Both the position numbers and the translations under genes were made by a program. Under the pieces are notes generated by a model. That model was not told the DNA's origin. It did no database searches and worked only from the letters and a program-made list of their open reading frames with translations. From contig JAPFBL010001617.1 in the NCBI GenBank assembly GCA_026182355.1, positions 3,507,001 to 3,571,000 of the forward strand: a DNA stretch of 64,000 nucleotides, given 5' to 3'. The DNA is from Hermatobates lingyangjiaoensis. Lineage: Eukaryota; Arthropoda; Insecta; Hemiptera; Hermatobatidae. Below, piece by piece: positions 12,824 to 24,479 of the stretch (its first letter is position 1; the number at the start of each line of letters is the position of its first letter).

Positions 12824-13044
12824 ACATCAATTCAACTTATATGCACAATGAAATATATTTACTTGTAAAATTGAACTTGTAAATTGAAATATTAAATTAA
12901 CCTAACATAAAATAACATTAATGAAAGGAATGTGTCTTTACAATATTACCTCAGAACATTCGTATTTTGTCTGATGGTTATGTTCAAGTTTGTTGGTAAA
13001 ATTATTCATTTTTAACCTCTAATGTAGTAGTTTATTATATATTT
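12091..13044. other. AT-rich stretch with an AT dinucleotide run
   Basis: No gene was recognised. An (AT)n microsatellite of about 27 bases lies at about 12790-12816. The GC-richer patch at about 12260-12400 (GAGAGGACTTCGCGGGGCAA) matches nothing else in the window. Confidence 0.5.
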
Positions 13045-13511
13045 GTTACATTTATTTATAATACATTTGCAGTACCGTCATCAGCGAGCTCGCCTCTGGG
13101 CTACTCTTGCTCCATGCCTTTATTTTATTACCAGTGTTTAAAATTCGATAATTTTAAATTAATTTTTTTTCTGTTACATTTATATATAATACATTTTCAC
13201 TACTGTCATCGGCGAGCACGCAAGCGTCTGGCTACCCATTACGATATATACTTCATTACGATTGTTTATATTATTCAAATTTTAAATTCAAATTTTTTTT
13301 GTTACGTTTATTTTTAATATATTTGTGCTACTGTCATCGGCGAGCACGCAAGCCAGTGGGCTACCCTGGCTCCATGCCTTTAATTCATTACCAGTGTTTA
13401 TATTACGCAAATATCAAATTAAAAAAAAATATGTTGTTACATTTATATATAATACATTTGCACTACTGTCATCGGCGAGCACGCAAGACACTTGATATCC
13501 TGGCTCCAATT
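13045..13511 (-). repeat. Tandem array of SINE-head units, period about 128-135 bp
   Basis: Units start with GTTACATTTAT-like sequence at 13045, 13173, 13301 and 13436. Spacings are 128, 128 and 135, and the last unit is partial. Each has a GC-rich core, for example CATCGGCGAGCACGCAAGCC then AGTGGGCTACCCTGGCTCC. On the minus strand this core reads GGAGCCAGGGTAGCCCACTG then GCTTGCGTGCTCGCC, matching the A-box head of the tRNA-like SINE (compare GGGCAGCCCAGTGGCTTGCG at 5807). The array therefore looks like a local amplification of a SINE head plus about 85 bases of AT-rich flank. Open frames across it are by-products. Confidence 0.8.
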
Positions 13512-15378
13512 TTGGGAATATAGAGATAATTTTCTTTTATTTAACATAATTCAGGTAATAAATAATATATATTTAATTTCAAGTCTCTATTTTCACGGGA
13601 AATGGGTGAACAAACTCACGAACTTTATATATAAAGATAAGGATAATGATGGTTTAAGACATTGTCAGAAAGAAAAGAGTCCATGGAAGATGAACCACTT
13701 GCAGAAGGTCTTTAACAACGAGAACCAATAAAATTGTAGACACAGAATCCAGGATTTAGAGCGTTCAGATCGTCGGTTGACTGTCAGAATGATCAGGGAA
13801 TAGAATCTCAGCAATTTTTTTTAGAACCTCATTCCATTTTGGGAATGTTGACTTTTGGTATGCCTAAGTTATTCAAGTAGTGATCTCACTCTGATGAAAA
13901 CACAAGGACAGAGTGGGGACGCACCAGGGATTTATGATTCCAGCAGCAGACAAGTCTAAATCTGAAAATAACTAAATATCTCATAAAGAATAACCGTATT
14001 ATGATACACAATTATTTGGAGGCTTAGGAGAGTAGCTGTAAATATATTTTTGTTTAACTGGATTTAACATAGAAATATATACGTTTTCTTGATGATTGTT
14101 AGAATATCACTCGAAACTAAAGATAAATAAATAGATCTTGGAGAACATTCAGTCAACTCCTCGGTGTTTAAACAGTCGATGATGCCCTGGCTCCACTCCA
14201 GTTGAATCTCTTTGTTTTATTCTGTAATCCATATTTTATTTACTAAATTGAAATTATGAAAATAATTGTCGATGTGTCCATAAACAATAAAGTGTATTTT
14301 CTAAACATTTAAGAAAATTATTCCTGCAAAAAAGTGTATATTCACATAAATTTTTCTTCTACAGATTTCTATCTCCAATACTATTCTGTACACAGTACTT
14401 TCAATTTTTTCCTCATTTTATTCATATTTTGAAAACCTTATTACGTTTAATAAAGTTTGACTCTGACAACTCCTTGTATTTAAAAGTTTTATTAATATTT
14501 CCTTTTCAGTAACAATAATTCATTATTAATGAATTTATGTGATTTAATATATATAAATAAAAGAAAGATTTTGTCTGTACATTGATTACAACTGACTCAT
14601 TTCAAATTATCTTTACGTTTCATACATTAGAGAAACCAAATCCACCCTTAGAACAATTTCTGTCTGTCGGTTTCTCAGTTTGTTGGTTTTTCGGTTTGTC
14701 CACAAAATGTTGTCACTAGTAAACTCAGCCAACTGAGAACTGAAGCTTTGCTAGTAAATCTGTGTATGTCTGACTTGACCTAACCTACCAGACTACAAAC
14801 TCATCGACAAAACGTCTACAGATTACATGAGTCATATTGTAGGGAAGTACTGAATTTATTCAATACTATATAATAAATTCAGTTCATTATTATACTCAGA
14901 ATATGTTGTTCTCATTTAAAAAATGTCATCATCATCATTAATGATTGTGTGTGAGTTCTGGGGTGGCAAGTATCGTAGTAAATCAGAATGACTAGCCGTT
15001 TAAAAGCTTAATGACGTTTGACATAGTTCTTTGTGTGACAAGGAACTCCACTGGATTCGAATAATATTGAAGCATGCCATAGTTTTATTACCGTATTTTA
15101 TGAAAAACGAGTACTAATTAAGTTCTACTTTTCTGGAGATTCAACAGAAAATATGTATTAATAATAGTCTTCATATGAAGTTTGCTTAAGAAAAATTTCA
15201 GAAATTAGATACGAAAATGTTACAAAAAGAAGAGGTAACAATTTAGTTCTATATGTAATCAGTTCTATAATTGGTATATAACAATAAATACATTTTTGTT
15301 ACAATTGATAGCCACGATAGATAATTGAATTGACATAGCCACAATAAAATAAAACACTGTAATAATTTTATTGCGATT
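13512..15378. other. Unassigned stretch
   Basis: There are only short open frames and no recognised domain. A patch at about 14640-14830 contains TGACCTAACCTACC, reminiscent of the SINE tail, without the SINE core. CATCATCATCATTA at about 14929 is a small simple repeat. Confidence 0.4.
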
Positions 15379-15437
15379 GAGTTTACTGATTAATACATTT
15401 ACTGATAGTAAAGTTGCTGTAGACCATATGAGATTTT
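15379..15437 (+). mobile_element. Possible diverged 3' end of a HINE-like element
   Basis: The sequence TTTACTGATAGTAAAGTTG then CTGTAGACCATATGAGATTT and Ts parallels the HINE end TTTACTTATAGTAAAGTTG then AGTGTAGGCCACTCCAGATT. The stem-loop has lost its pairing, and upstream sequence does not clearly match the family. It could be an old copy or a related subfamily. Confidence 0.35.
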
Positions 15438-16539
15438 TTCTTTAATATTAGATGAATTTTTTAACATTTACAATCTTTTCAAGTACATTTTTAAGAGGTA
15501 TTGATGATAATAGTAATTTTTCCGAAGATCTCCTTCTTTACTAGATATCACAAAAGGATATAACCCTTTTGTCAAGTAATATGTTTACAAATCCATTTTC
15601 AAAATCTAAGAACAAAAACTTTTTAGTGCTTGGAAAGTTTTAGCTAAAATTTTATGAAACACCATTGCATTATCTAATTATCATTAATCAATCTATTTCC
15701 TTCTGAAAATCTATTTCAAAGTTTCCTAATAACATCAGAATTGAATATATTAATTTGAGAACTAACACTATTTGAACTACCTGATTTTCCAACTGATACT
15801 AGTTAATACATTTTTTGAATCTCCTTCAACGCGAAACCTTTTTGACTCTCTCTCAAAAAGTTTACTCTAAAATATATATCATTAATTAGGAGTATGATAA
15901 TTACAAGTTATTACTTTTATGAATCAGTTGGTATAGTGTACGAAATTAATCACAATATGCATAGATCGAAAAGAATTGAATAATTCTAAATATAGTATCA
16001 CCGGATATGATTTAGGTTGAACAAACAGACTCACAGAGAGTATAAAAAAGTAAGATATTTTGTATGATATTGAAAAATGTTCACATTTTACTATTATTTA
16101 CTAGAATATTTTATAGTTAAAGTTTGGTGTTACATTAAAATATTACTTGTAAGAAAGCAGAAACATAGGAAACAATAGATTGACCACTCCTCGTGTATAA
16201 CAAAACATATGCAAAATAAAAAAAAAATGAAATACGAAAGACTAGAATTAGAGGGATAGAATTGCGTGCGCAGGTGAGGGCTATTGAAACTTAATAATAA
16301 GTTTGATTTTGAAAGGAGACCCAACATCTGTGCTTCTCTTCCGTTTCCAATCACCTGTTTGTGTTCCCTTATATGGCTTGAACACAAGAATAAAAACTAA
16401 ACTCTGACAGAAACAGTAGGAGTCTTACGGCTGCGGCACAAAAATTTTCATATACAAGCAGATCAGATTATATGTAATTCTAATGAATGAAACATCATTA
16501 CTATGAGTTTATAAAAACAAATATAAAAAACCAACTACT
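15438..16539. other. AT-rich stretch, no feature recognised
   Basis: Nothing identifiable is present. An 85-codon minus-strand open frame (16130-16387) has no recognised similarity and no splice or codon evidence. Confidence 0.5.
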
Positions 16540-18560
16540 TTTCACTGGTATCTTCCTCTTAAACTGACTTCACCAATACAAGGTGTTTCTGATTTGAAAT
16601 AGATATATCATGCGCTGATTTCTGAATGAACGAAAAACAACCAAAAAGCTAGGACCTTCTATCAGTTCCAATAAAAATAATTAGACAAATCTCAGAGGGT
16701 CTCCCAAAGGATACTGAAAGTCTGAGACTGAGATCGAGGTATAAAAGACTCTTCAGAGCAGGTCAGAAAACATAAACTTCTAAAGATGGTTGGTTGGTTC
16801 TGTCCACGAGGTTAGAGGAAAGGCATTTGACCCTATTTTGAAGCAAGTTAGGTCTTCTAAATTTAAAATTACTAGATCTGAAGGTTCCACATTACAGGTA
16901 AATAGAGAAGATGAGAGGCAGAACAGTCGAGAGGCCAAGAAAACCTTCAGAAGGTCTCTGTACTAATTAAAATCCTACCTTAAAATTTCCCTCCAATCCT
17001 CTTTCCGAATACTGTAATTGCCTTCGTGCTCCAGAATATTCTATGAGCTCTATTCTTACTTTCATAGTGAAAGCTAATCCTTAGTTCAGCAGCCTCAAAT
17101 ACAAAACTAAGTAGTCTGTACTATTGAATACTGTAAAAGACCAAGTAGAGTAGTGCATACTTGGAAGGAAGTAGAGTTGACTGTGTTGGGGAAAAGAACT
17201 CTTGTGAGCGCATTAAACTGTGAGTTTCCTTCCTGGTAGTTCAGGTGACACTACGGAAGGTATTAGGAAATTCTTAAAAAATCGTACAAGAATCCGGATA
17301 TAAGCTTTAAAGGCTAATGAACCATCTTCAATCAAAACTATCACTGCCGTTGCCCTTAATACTACAAAACGAATGGCTGAAGTAGCAGCAATAATTTGGA
17401 ACGCAGAAAGACGGCATTTCAAGCTCATAGGAAAGGAAAAGACCATTTAATTGACACGCTAGATATCAGGGATGGCGACTGAGGGGAAAAGGTAGAGGTT
17501 CTGATTCAGTCTCACTTCCTCGATTCTCTCTCGGGGAAAAGATCATTAAACCGATCCACAGGAAATATTTCTGGAAATATTTCTTTTTATCTGAGTAAAG
17601 TAAAATGGACTCTTTATATTCGAATAAATAATATTATCATATTATTTATAATAAATTATTCGAATAAATAATAAACAATATAAAATAAATATTTTATAAA
17701 TTAAACATTAATAATATGCAGTTATAGATTATATATTATATTTCACATTTTATTTATGTATTATATTTTACTTACATATTACATAAATGAAGATGTCATA
17801 TTGCCTGTCCTTTTGCAGAAATACCTAGTAACTATCCCAATTTTAGAAAAGTATTACAGAGGAAGTAATACGTCAATTTCATTCCATTCTTTTGAGCGAA
17901 AATATTTAAGTTAACATTTAAGTAACTCCAAAGGACCTGTAGATAAACCTACATCCTATAGATCTATCAGCATAATAGAACTAAGTTATATTATGTAATG
18001 GGAATTACCAATACCAAAACTCATACTAAAAGGTATGACACGCTCATCGGAAGGAAAAATCAACATAATCTGCCCTCTTCACACTAACTGATAAAACCAA
18101 GGAGCTCTGTTCCAAACGAGGGTTCAAAGAGGTATCATTGTAGCTTTTGGAAGTGGATGAAACTTTTTAACAACAGATAAAATTCTCATCCATTGAGGTC
18201 CTACTAGAAAATAGAATATTAATCCTGAAATCTTACAATACACTAAAAGTATGCTGAAATAAAGGGTAATAAGCGTAAATGTATGTGTATAACCACCGCA
18301 AACTCTGGTACTAAACTTTGGAAATAGAAGTGCTTCAAGAGTAGCAAACAAGAAGGGAGAACAAACTTACAATAGATTGACACAATAATACCACGGTCTA
18401 TGAGCTCTCAGACATGACACCAATACTAGAGAACATGACGCCAAAGTTAGCTCAGAGAAAACTTTGAGTCTAACTTCACAGAGGTCTGTCTTTATAGGTG
18501 AACACTTCGTAAATTTATAGATGAGCTCTTTTCTAGTTAATTGATAAATCTTAATTCAAT
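16540..18560 (+). pseudogene. Probable heavily decayed non-LTR retrotransposon
   Basis: Base composition is less AT-rich than its surroundings. In one frame near 17930 it reads PKGPVDKPTSYRSISII, which resembles the KPxxPTSYRPISLLP segment of Jockey/CR1-like reverse transcriptases. About 110 bases later another frame reads LTDKTKELCSKREF, comparable to the stretch just before the LDVxxAFD motif. Upstream, about 17430-17540, DHLIDTLDIRDGD could be the spacer before the RT. Many stops and frameshifts are present. An AT-rich patch at 17630-17800 may be an insertion. I could not place the catalytic aspartates, so clade and even identity are uncertain. Confidence 0.4.
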
Positions 18561-19354
18561 TAAAAGAAAGAATAAGATGCAACACTTTAAAGCCTAAAAA
18601 ACTTCTCATTAACTTTTCAAACTGAAATGTTTTGTAACACAATTACTCAGACACTGTTAAAACCCATTCAAGGCCTTAGAAACCACAGTCTTTAAGTAAA
18701 AACTAGAATGAAAATGATTTACCTCTATTAAAGAACTAGCAAAACTATTGAAATGCGGTCTATAACCGGCTGGTTGAAACGCCTTCTAGGCCTCAGTTGC
18801 AGTTCGCAACTATTTCTATACTTTCTTTCTACTTGATATCTACATCATGGATGTGAATTGATGAATCTGAGTCTAGGACATCCAGATGTTCAGCAATCAA
18901 AAAGACTAAAACCTTTTTTATTGTTTAAGTAAAAGAATAAATAAATATAAAAGCAATACTATATGTAAATTTATTCTGCTTTCTTAAACTTCAAAAAAAC
19001 CGATCTAGCATAAGAAGAAAATTTAGGATATGTCTGACATGCACAGAAACTTCTGGCATCAATTATGTACACAGTTGCATGGGTTGAGATTCAATGACTT
19101 TAGTAAGTCACATGGACACCTCCAAGTCCATGGCAAATTCAAGAAATATTTCTGTGCAGCATCAAGTTTACAAGTTTAGGGTTGAGAATTTCAACCCTCT
19201 CTACCTAGCCGTAATAGCAAGTAGAGAAATAATGGCAAGTACAGTAGGACAGGCCTAACCGCAGTGAACACGAAACGGCAATGCTTCATTATCCACTTCT
19301 ACCAGTTTTGCTTAATTCCTTACACTACAAAAATGTCTTGTGCACTTTACTTAC
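18561..19354. other. Unassigned stretch
   Basis: No coding domain or repeat was recognised. Minor GC-richer patches occur at about 18760-18800 and 19080-19270. Confidence 0.5.
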
Positions 19355-20988
19355 TTTTTACTTTACTATAAGTAAAGTATAGTGATCGTGAAAAAATTCG
19401 ATCTCGAGATTTTGACGGAATTACATGTTTTGAGGTACCAGAAGTCGTTTTATGAAGTTTTTACGATGATGTCTGTGTGTGTGTGGGTGGGTGGGTGGGT
19501 GGGTGCGTGTGTTAGCATTGCTTGTTACCACGCTACGGTCCAGAATCTTTGATGGATCAAGTTGATATTTTACACAAAAATGGGCTCCATAAAGACGAAG
19601 ACCCCTATTGTTTGGAAAGAATTATGCATGATGGGAAAGTCACTTTTTTTGCCAAAAACCGTTTTTTTTAAAACATTTATTTCTCCTAAACTGATAACCC
19701 TAGAGTTTTGAAATTTTGACATTATCTTTGAAGTTACAAATGCAACAAACGAAAAATATATTCAGAATTTTAAATCAACAGGAAATATTTTTTTTTCAAT
19801 AAAATGTAAAAATTTTGACTTATAATTCAATCTCAAACCTTGTGAGAGCGATACAAGCCATACTGTTTGACGGACAAGAATGAAACTATGCCTACAAATA
19901 GAACATTATATGGCGAATGAGTTGAGATATTTTTTTTTGAAATTACTTTCGCTAAAGGGGCGTTACAGTACGATTTGTGTTTTCAGAAAATGATTTTTTG
20001 ACGCTAAACGGCTCGTTAAAAAATAATGAAAATTTGGTCAAAAATGGAACAAAAAATTAGCAATTCACAAAAAAAAATTCATGAAGTTTCAATTACGGGA
20101 AAGAGCAATAATGATATAAAAACTGTTTGTTTATTCTAGACTAAGAGATCACCTGCTATACTTGTCGAATTTTTTGTATTTTTTTACATTGTTTACATTG
20201 ACTTAGAAATTTTTTGAGCGAATCCACTGAGATAAAATTGATGTTTCTAATGGAAAAATGAAAACATATTATTGACTTATAAGAGTTGTAAGAGGAATAA
20301 TATTGTGCAGGTAAATGATAACACTCATTAAAAAAAAATTCGTATATATGTTATTTGACAAAGAGGAAGGAAAATGATCTTATTAAATACTAAGAAGCCA
20401 TAAAATTCCCAGTATAATAATTCTGTTAAAAACCAAAAATGTAAAAGATAATTCAAAATTGAAATCTTTCGTTTAGAGATTAATAACTGTAATTATCGTA
20501 CATCTTTAATTAACAAATCACCTTAAAACAACATTTTCTTCGCTGTTTAAGAAGTTTTTCAGAGAAAAAAAGAGTATTTTACTGTTTCAAATTTGAAAAT
20601 TTTACATTAATATTCAATGTAGAAGGATGTCAAGTAAACGATGTAAGAAATCTACTGGCTATTTGAACAATAGCCATGTTCTCTTGTAGGATACTATTTC
20701 GTTTCAAGAAATGTTCACTTTTGTTTTTCAAAAATGTTATTACTGCTGTAGTTATACTAATGAAATTATTTGCAAATAATAAATTATTTGTGATGTACAA
20801 AAATAAGCTTATAAATTGATATGTCCTTCAATCACTACCTGTACTACCTCAGGAATGACAGGCTAATAATTATATCCCATTTAGATGTTTACGTTATGCT
20901 TAAATGAGACGTTATGTTTTATATACTCAAGAAATTTGACATTAAGTTACTTATAGTAAAGTAGAGTGTAGGCCACTCCAGATTTTTT
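19355..20988 (+). mobile_element. HINE-type element, full length (copy 5)
   Basis: Both ends are intact: TTTTTACTTTACTATAAG then GTAAAGTATAGTGATCGTG at the left, TTACTTATAGTAAAG, a GAGTGTAGGCCACTC hairpin and the T run at the right. A (GT/GGGT) microsatellite lies at 19470-19512. It carries the open peptide-like segment YGPESLMDQVDILHKNGLH (about 19530-19600). It is followed without spacer by copy 6, forming a complete head-to-tail dimer, which is characteristic of rolling-circle Helentron-type elements. It is very similar to copy 1 over most of its length. Confidence 0.85.
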
Positions 20989-22672
20989 TACTTTACTATA
21001 AGTAAAGTATAGTGATTGTGAAAAAATTCGATCTCGAGATTTTGACGGAATTATATGTTTTGAGGTTCCAAAAGTTGTTTTATAAAGTTTATTCGATGAT
21101 GTCTGTATGTGTATGGGTGGATGGGTGGGTGAGTGTGTTAGCATTCCTTGTTACCACGCTACGGTCCAGAATCTTTGATGGATCAACTTGATATTATATA
21201 TAAAAATGGGCTCCATAGTGTAGATGATCCCTATTGTTTGGGAAGAATTATGCATGACGGAAAAGTCCCTTTTTTTTTACCAAAAACCTGTTTTCAGAAA
21301 ACATTTTTTTCTCCTAAACTGCTAACTCTAGAGTTTTGAAATTTTGGCATTAACTTTGAGGTTACAGATGCAATAAACGAAAAATATATTCAGATTTTTA
21401 AAACAACGGAAAATATTTTTTTTCAATAAAATGTAAAAATTTTGACTTATAATTCAAATTCAAAGTTTGTGAGAACGATACAAGTCATACTGTTTGACGG
21501 ATCAAAATGAAACTATACCTAAAAATAGAACGCTATGTGGAGGATGAGATGAGATATTTTTTTTCTAAATTGCATTCGCCAATGGGGCGTTACAGTACAG
21601 TTTTTATTTTCATAAAATTTTTTTTTTGACACTAAACGACTCATTAAAAAACCTTTTATATATTGCAACTTTGAACGAACTTAATATCAGATAAAAAATT
21701 GTTTGTGTTTATGAATTATAGTATCTTTGCATGATATTGAACTGTGAAGAAAGGACTCTTTCCTCAAGAAAGAGGAGTTATGATTGTTGACAAATATCCA
21801 GTTTTTTCACTATTCTAGTCTAATAGTTCATGTTTCTTATTTTCAAAAATTAGAAGCTCCCAACTATAAAAGTTTTAAATTATACTGAATAGCCGACTTT
21901 GACTTTGATTTGAGGATGTAAAACTGGCTAATTAATAGTATACTTTTTCTCAATATACATTCAAAGCACATTATAGCAGAGTACAGCACGCACGAAAAAG
22001 ATAACACTTGCTCAGAGTAAATGGTATATATGATTTTTGAAAAAGGGAAAGAAAAGTAATTTTATTAAATACTAGGAAGCCATAAAATTTCCAGTATAAT
22101 AATTCTATAAAGCACCAAAAATGTAAAACATAATTCAAAATGGAAAACATTCTTTGAAGAAAAATAAATGTAATTATCCTACATCTTAAATTAAAAATGA
22201 TCTTAAAAAAATACATTTTCTTCGATTTTTCTGATGTTTTTCAGAGAAAACAAGATTATTTTTTTGTTTTAAATTGGAAAATTTGTCTTAAATATTCAAT
22301 GTAGAAGGAGGTCAGGTAAAGTATGTAAGACATCCACTGGCTACTGGAACAAAAGTCAAGTTCTCTTGTAAGAGACTATTTCGTAACACGAAATCTACCT
22401 TTTCGCTTTTCAAAAATATTATTACTGCTGTAGTTATGCTAATGATATTATATGCATCAGTGTTGTGGTATACAAAAGTAAGCATATATATTGATAAGTG
22501 AATCAATCACTATTTGTACTACCTACAGGAATGAAAGACTAATGAACATCTCCCATTTACACATTTATATGATACTTAAATAGAACATTATACCATATAT
22601 TATATACCCAATAAATATGACATTATGGGTACTTGTAGTAAAGTTGAGTGTAGGCCACTCCAGATTTTTTTT
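20985..22672 (+). mobile_element. HINE-type element, full length (copy 6)
   Basis: It starts at the T run that ends copy 5 and ends GAGTGTAGGCCACTCCAGAT with a longer T run. It is diverged from copy 5, so the dimer joins copies of different age. It retains the peptide-like segment (63 codons open at 21148-21339, YGPESLMDQLDIIYKNGLH). From about 21650 its middle follows the same arrangement as copies 3 and 4 (TAGTCTAATAGTTCATG-like), whereas copies 1 and 5 lack this block, so two structural subtypes exist. Confidence 0.85.
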
Positions 22673-24479
22673 TATTCTTTTCTTTATTTACAATTTATTT
22701 TTATATTTAGAATTCTCTCTATCCCACTCACTCTTCAACGCATAAATTAGTAGCACTGGTTGTTGGTTCAGATGCCCTAAAACAATAATAGTTAAACACT
22801 AACTGCAGCACAGAGGAGTGGCAACAATGAAATATTACTCATCATTTATGAATGATAAATCTTTACAGGCCTTTCTCATTCGTAAGAATATTCAAACGTT
22901 TGTTTACAGACTTGTCAGAGGCATAAAAACCAGAACAAAATTAATCTAAACTCTTCAAACCATTTGCAACACTTTTGCAATCCTGAGTTAAAAATAACCT
23001 GAAATTTAAGGCTAATTAGAATTATTCAGGCATATAAAAACTAAAATTTGAAATGGATTATTTTAAAGTGCTGGAAGGAATGACGTGATGACCCAGAGGC
23101 AGCACGTGTGGGGCGGATCGATGACCCAAACCCGCCACAGCTGCAACCAACCACAAACCCCACATCTCCTCTGAGTCCCTATCGAAGTATAAAAAATGTT
23201 AAATTCATCATGCATTCTTATTTTCATGCGGCTAAAACCACGTCCCGTAATTACTACTATTTATTTTGAGGTCACCACACGACTATATTTTTTAAGTAAA
23301 TATTACTCTAAGGAATTAAAACAAATACGAAATAAGCTTTATACAAAACGAGTTTCAAACACTCATGTTTCTCCTGAATAAAACTTGTTTGTTTGAAGGC
23401 TTCTTTAATTTTCCCATCATAAATAAACAGCACACCGTAACTGATTACACAACGACTGAATATTCAATCAGCTAAAGAGAACTTTTTTTTTTACTTAACG
23501 TATCATGATTAATAAAATGCTCAAGTAATAAATTGCAGTTCAATGGATCATATAACCAATAACCATTGAAAAAGTTACAATTTCAATGATATTTTCATTA
23601 ATTCTTAACACCTGAACCGTGACCTTTACAGAGTTTATAATTTTTCTATTAAATATTTCTACATTTTTACTAGCAGGAAGATTACCTCTATAATCTTATA
23701 TTATACGAAATTATGTTTGTTGTATCTACTTAGTTTTCTGTTTTCGGTTTGATATTACGTAACTGGTTAAAATTAGCAGAACATTAAAATACCATCTAAG
23801 GCGACTGGCTATAAAGTATGCTGCCATATGAAGGCTCAACGATGAACTGCCCATGCTAACTTGTCATTAAGATGTTATATGCTGATCTGTAGTTCTGAAA
23901 TATGTTGTTTTAAAACAGTAATTTTTCTGTGTCTGTTCACTGAGTCCTTTAAATTACTGTTATCTAACATATATTTGCAACTTAATACTTTAACTCCTTA
24001 ATTTGAATCTAACAAAAGATATCACAGTTAACTAACTAAATCAAACTGATCCAGCTAAAGTTATCATAAATAACTAACATTATTACGAAACAAATTAACT
24101 ATAAAGCTATTTAGTTATGTGACTCAAAATAGTCTTGCAACAAAAAGAAGTTTTTTCTCTTCTTCGGGAGAGATTGAAGGTCGGCCATCATTTTTCACAT
24201 GCTAAGGACAAGTATATTCAAAAGGAGTAGATTTAAAAATAATTACTTTATTTTTTACTCAAAAGAACAGAACAGTTAAAACTGTCCTCTTCCCTTGAGT
24301 TTTCCTCAAGAAGTGGTTTGACTTTCCCACGTCCAGTATGCAATAAAAAAACTCCTGAATTTCACCTAATCACTTCATTAATTATTAAAGAACTTCCCAA
24401 AAAAGCTGTACTTCTCATTACTTATCGTTTTAGTTCAGTTTTACATTTTACTTCCCAATAGCGTGGAAACTTTCCATAT
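22673..24479. other. Unassigned stretch with one GC-rich patch
   Basis: Mostly AT-rich with no domain recognised. The patch at 23075-23190 (GGCAGCACGTGTGGGGCGGA and following) is conspicuously GC-rich with CpGs. It contains no convincing open exon or splice pair that I could find. It could be a regulatory element or a piece of an unknown repeat. Confidence 0.4.

Noticed and set aside
13045..13511. CRISPR-like array from regularly spaced repeats
   Set aside because: Units are contiguous 128-135 bp tandem repeats with diverged AT-rich parts and match a SINE head. The genome is eukaryotic.
14550..14560. Telomeric DNA, from CCTAA-type motifs at several places in the window
   Set aside because: Only two or three units occur, always at SINE ends or as single short matches (for example near 14776). 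There is no telomeric array.
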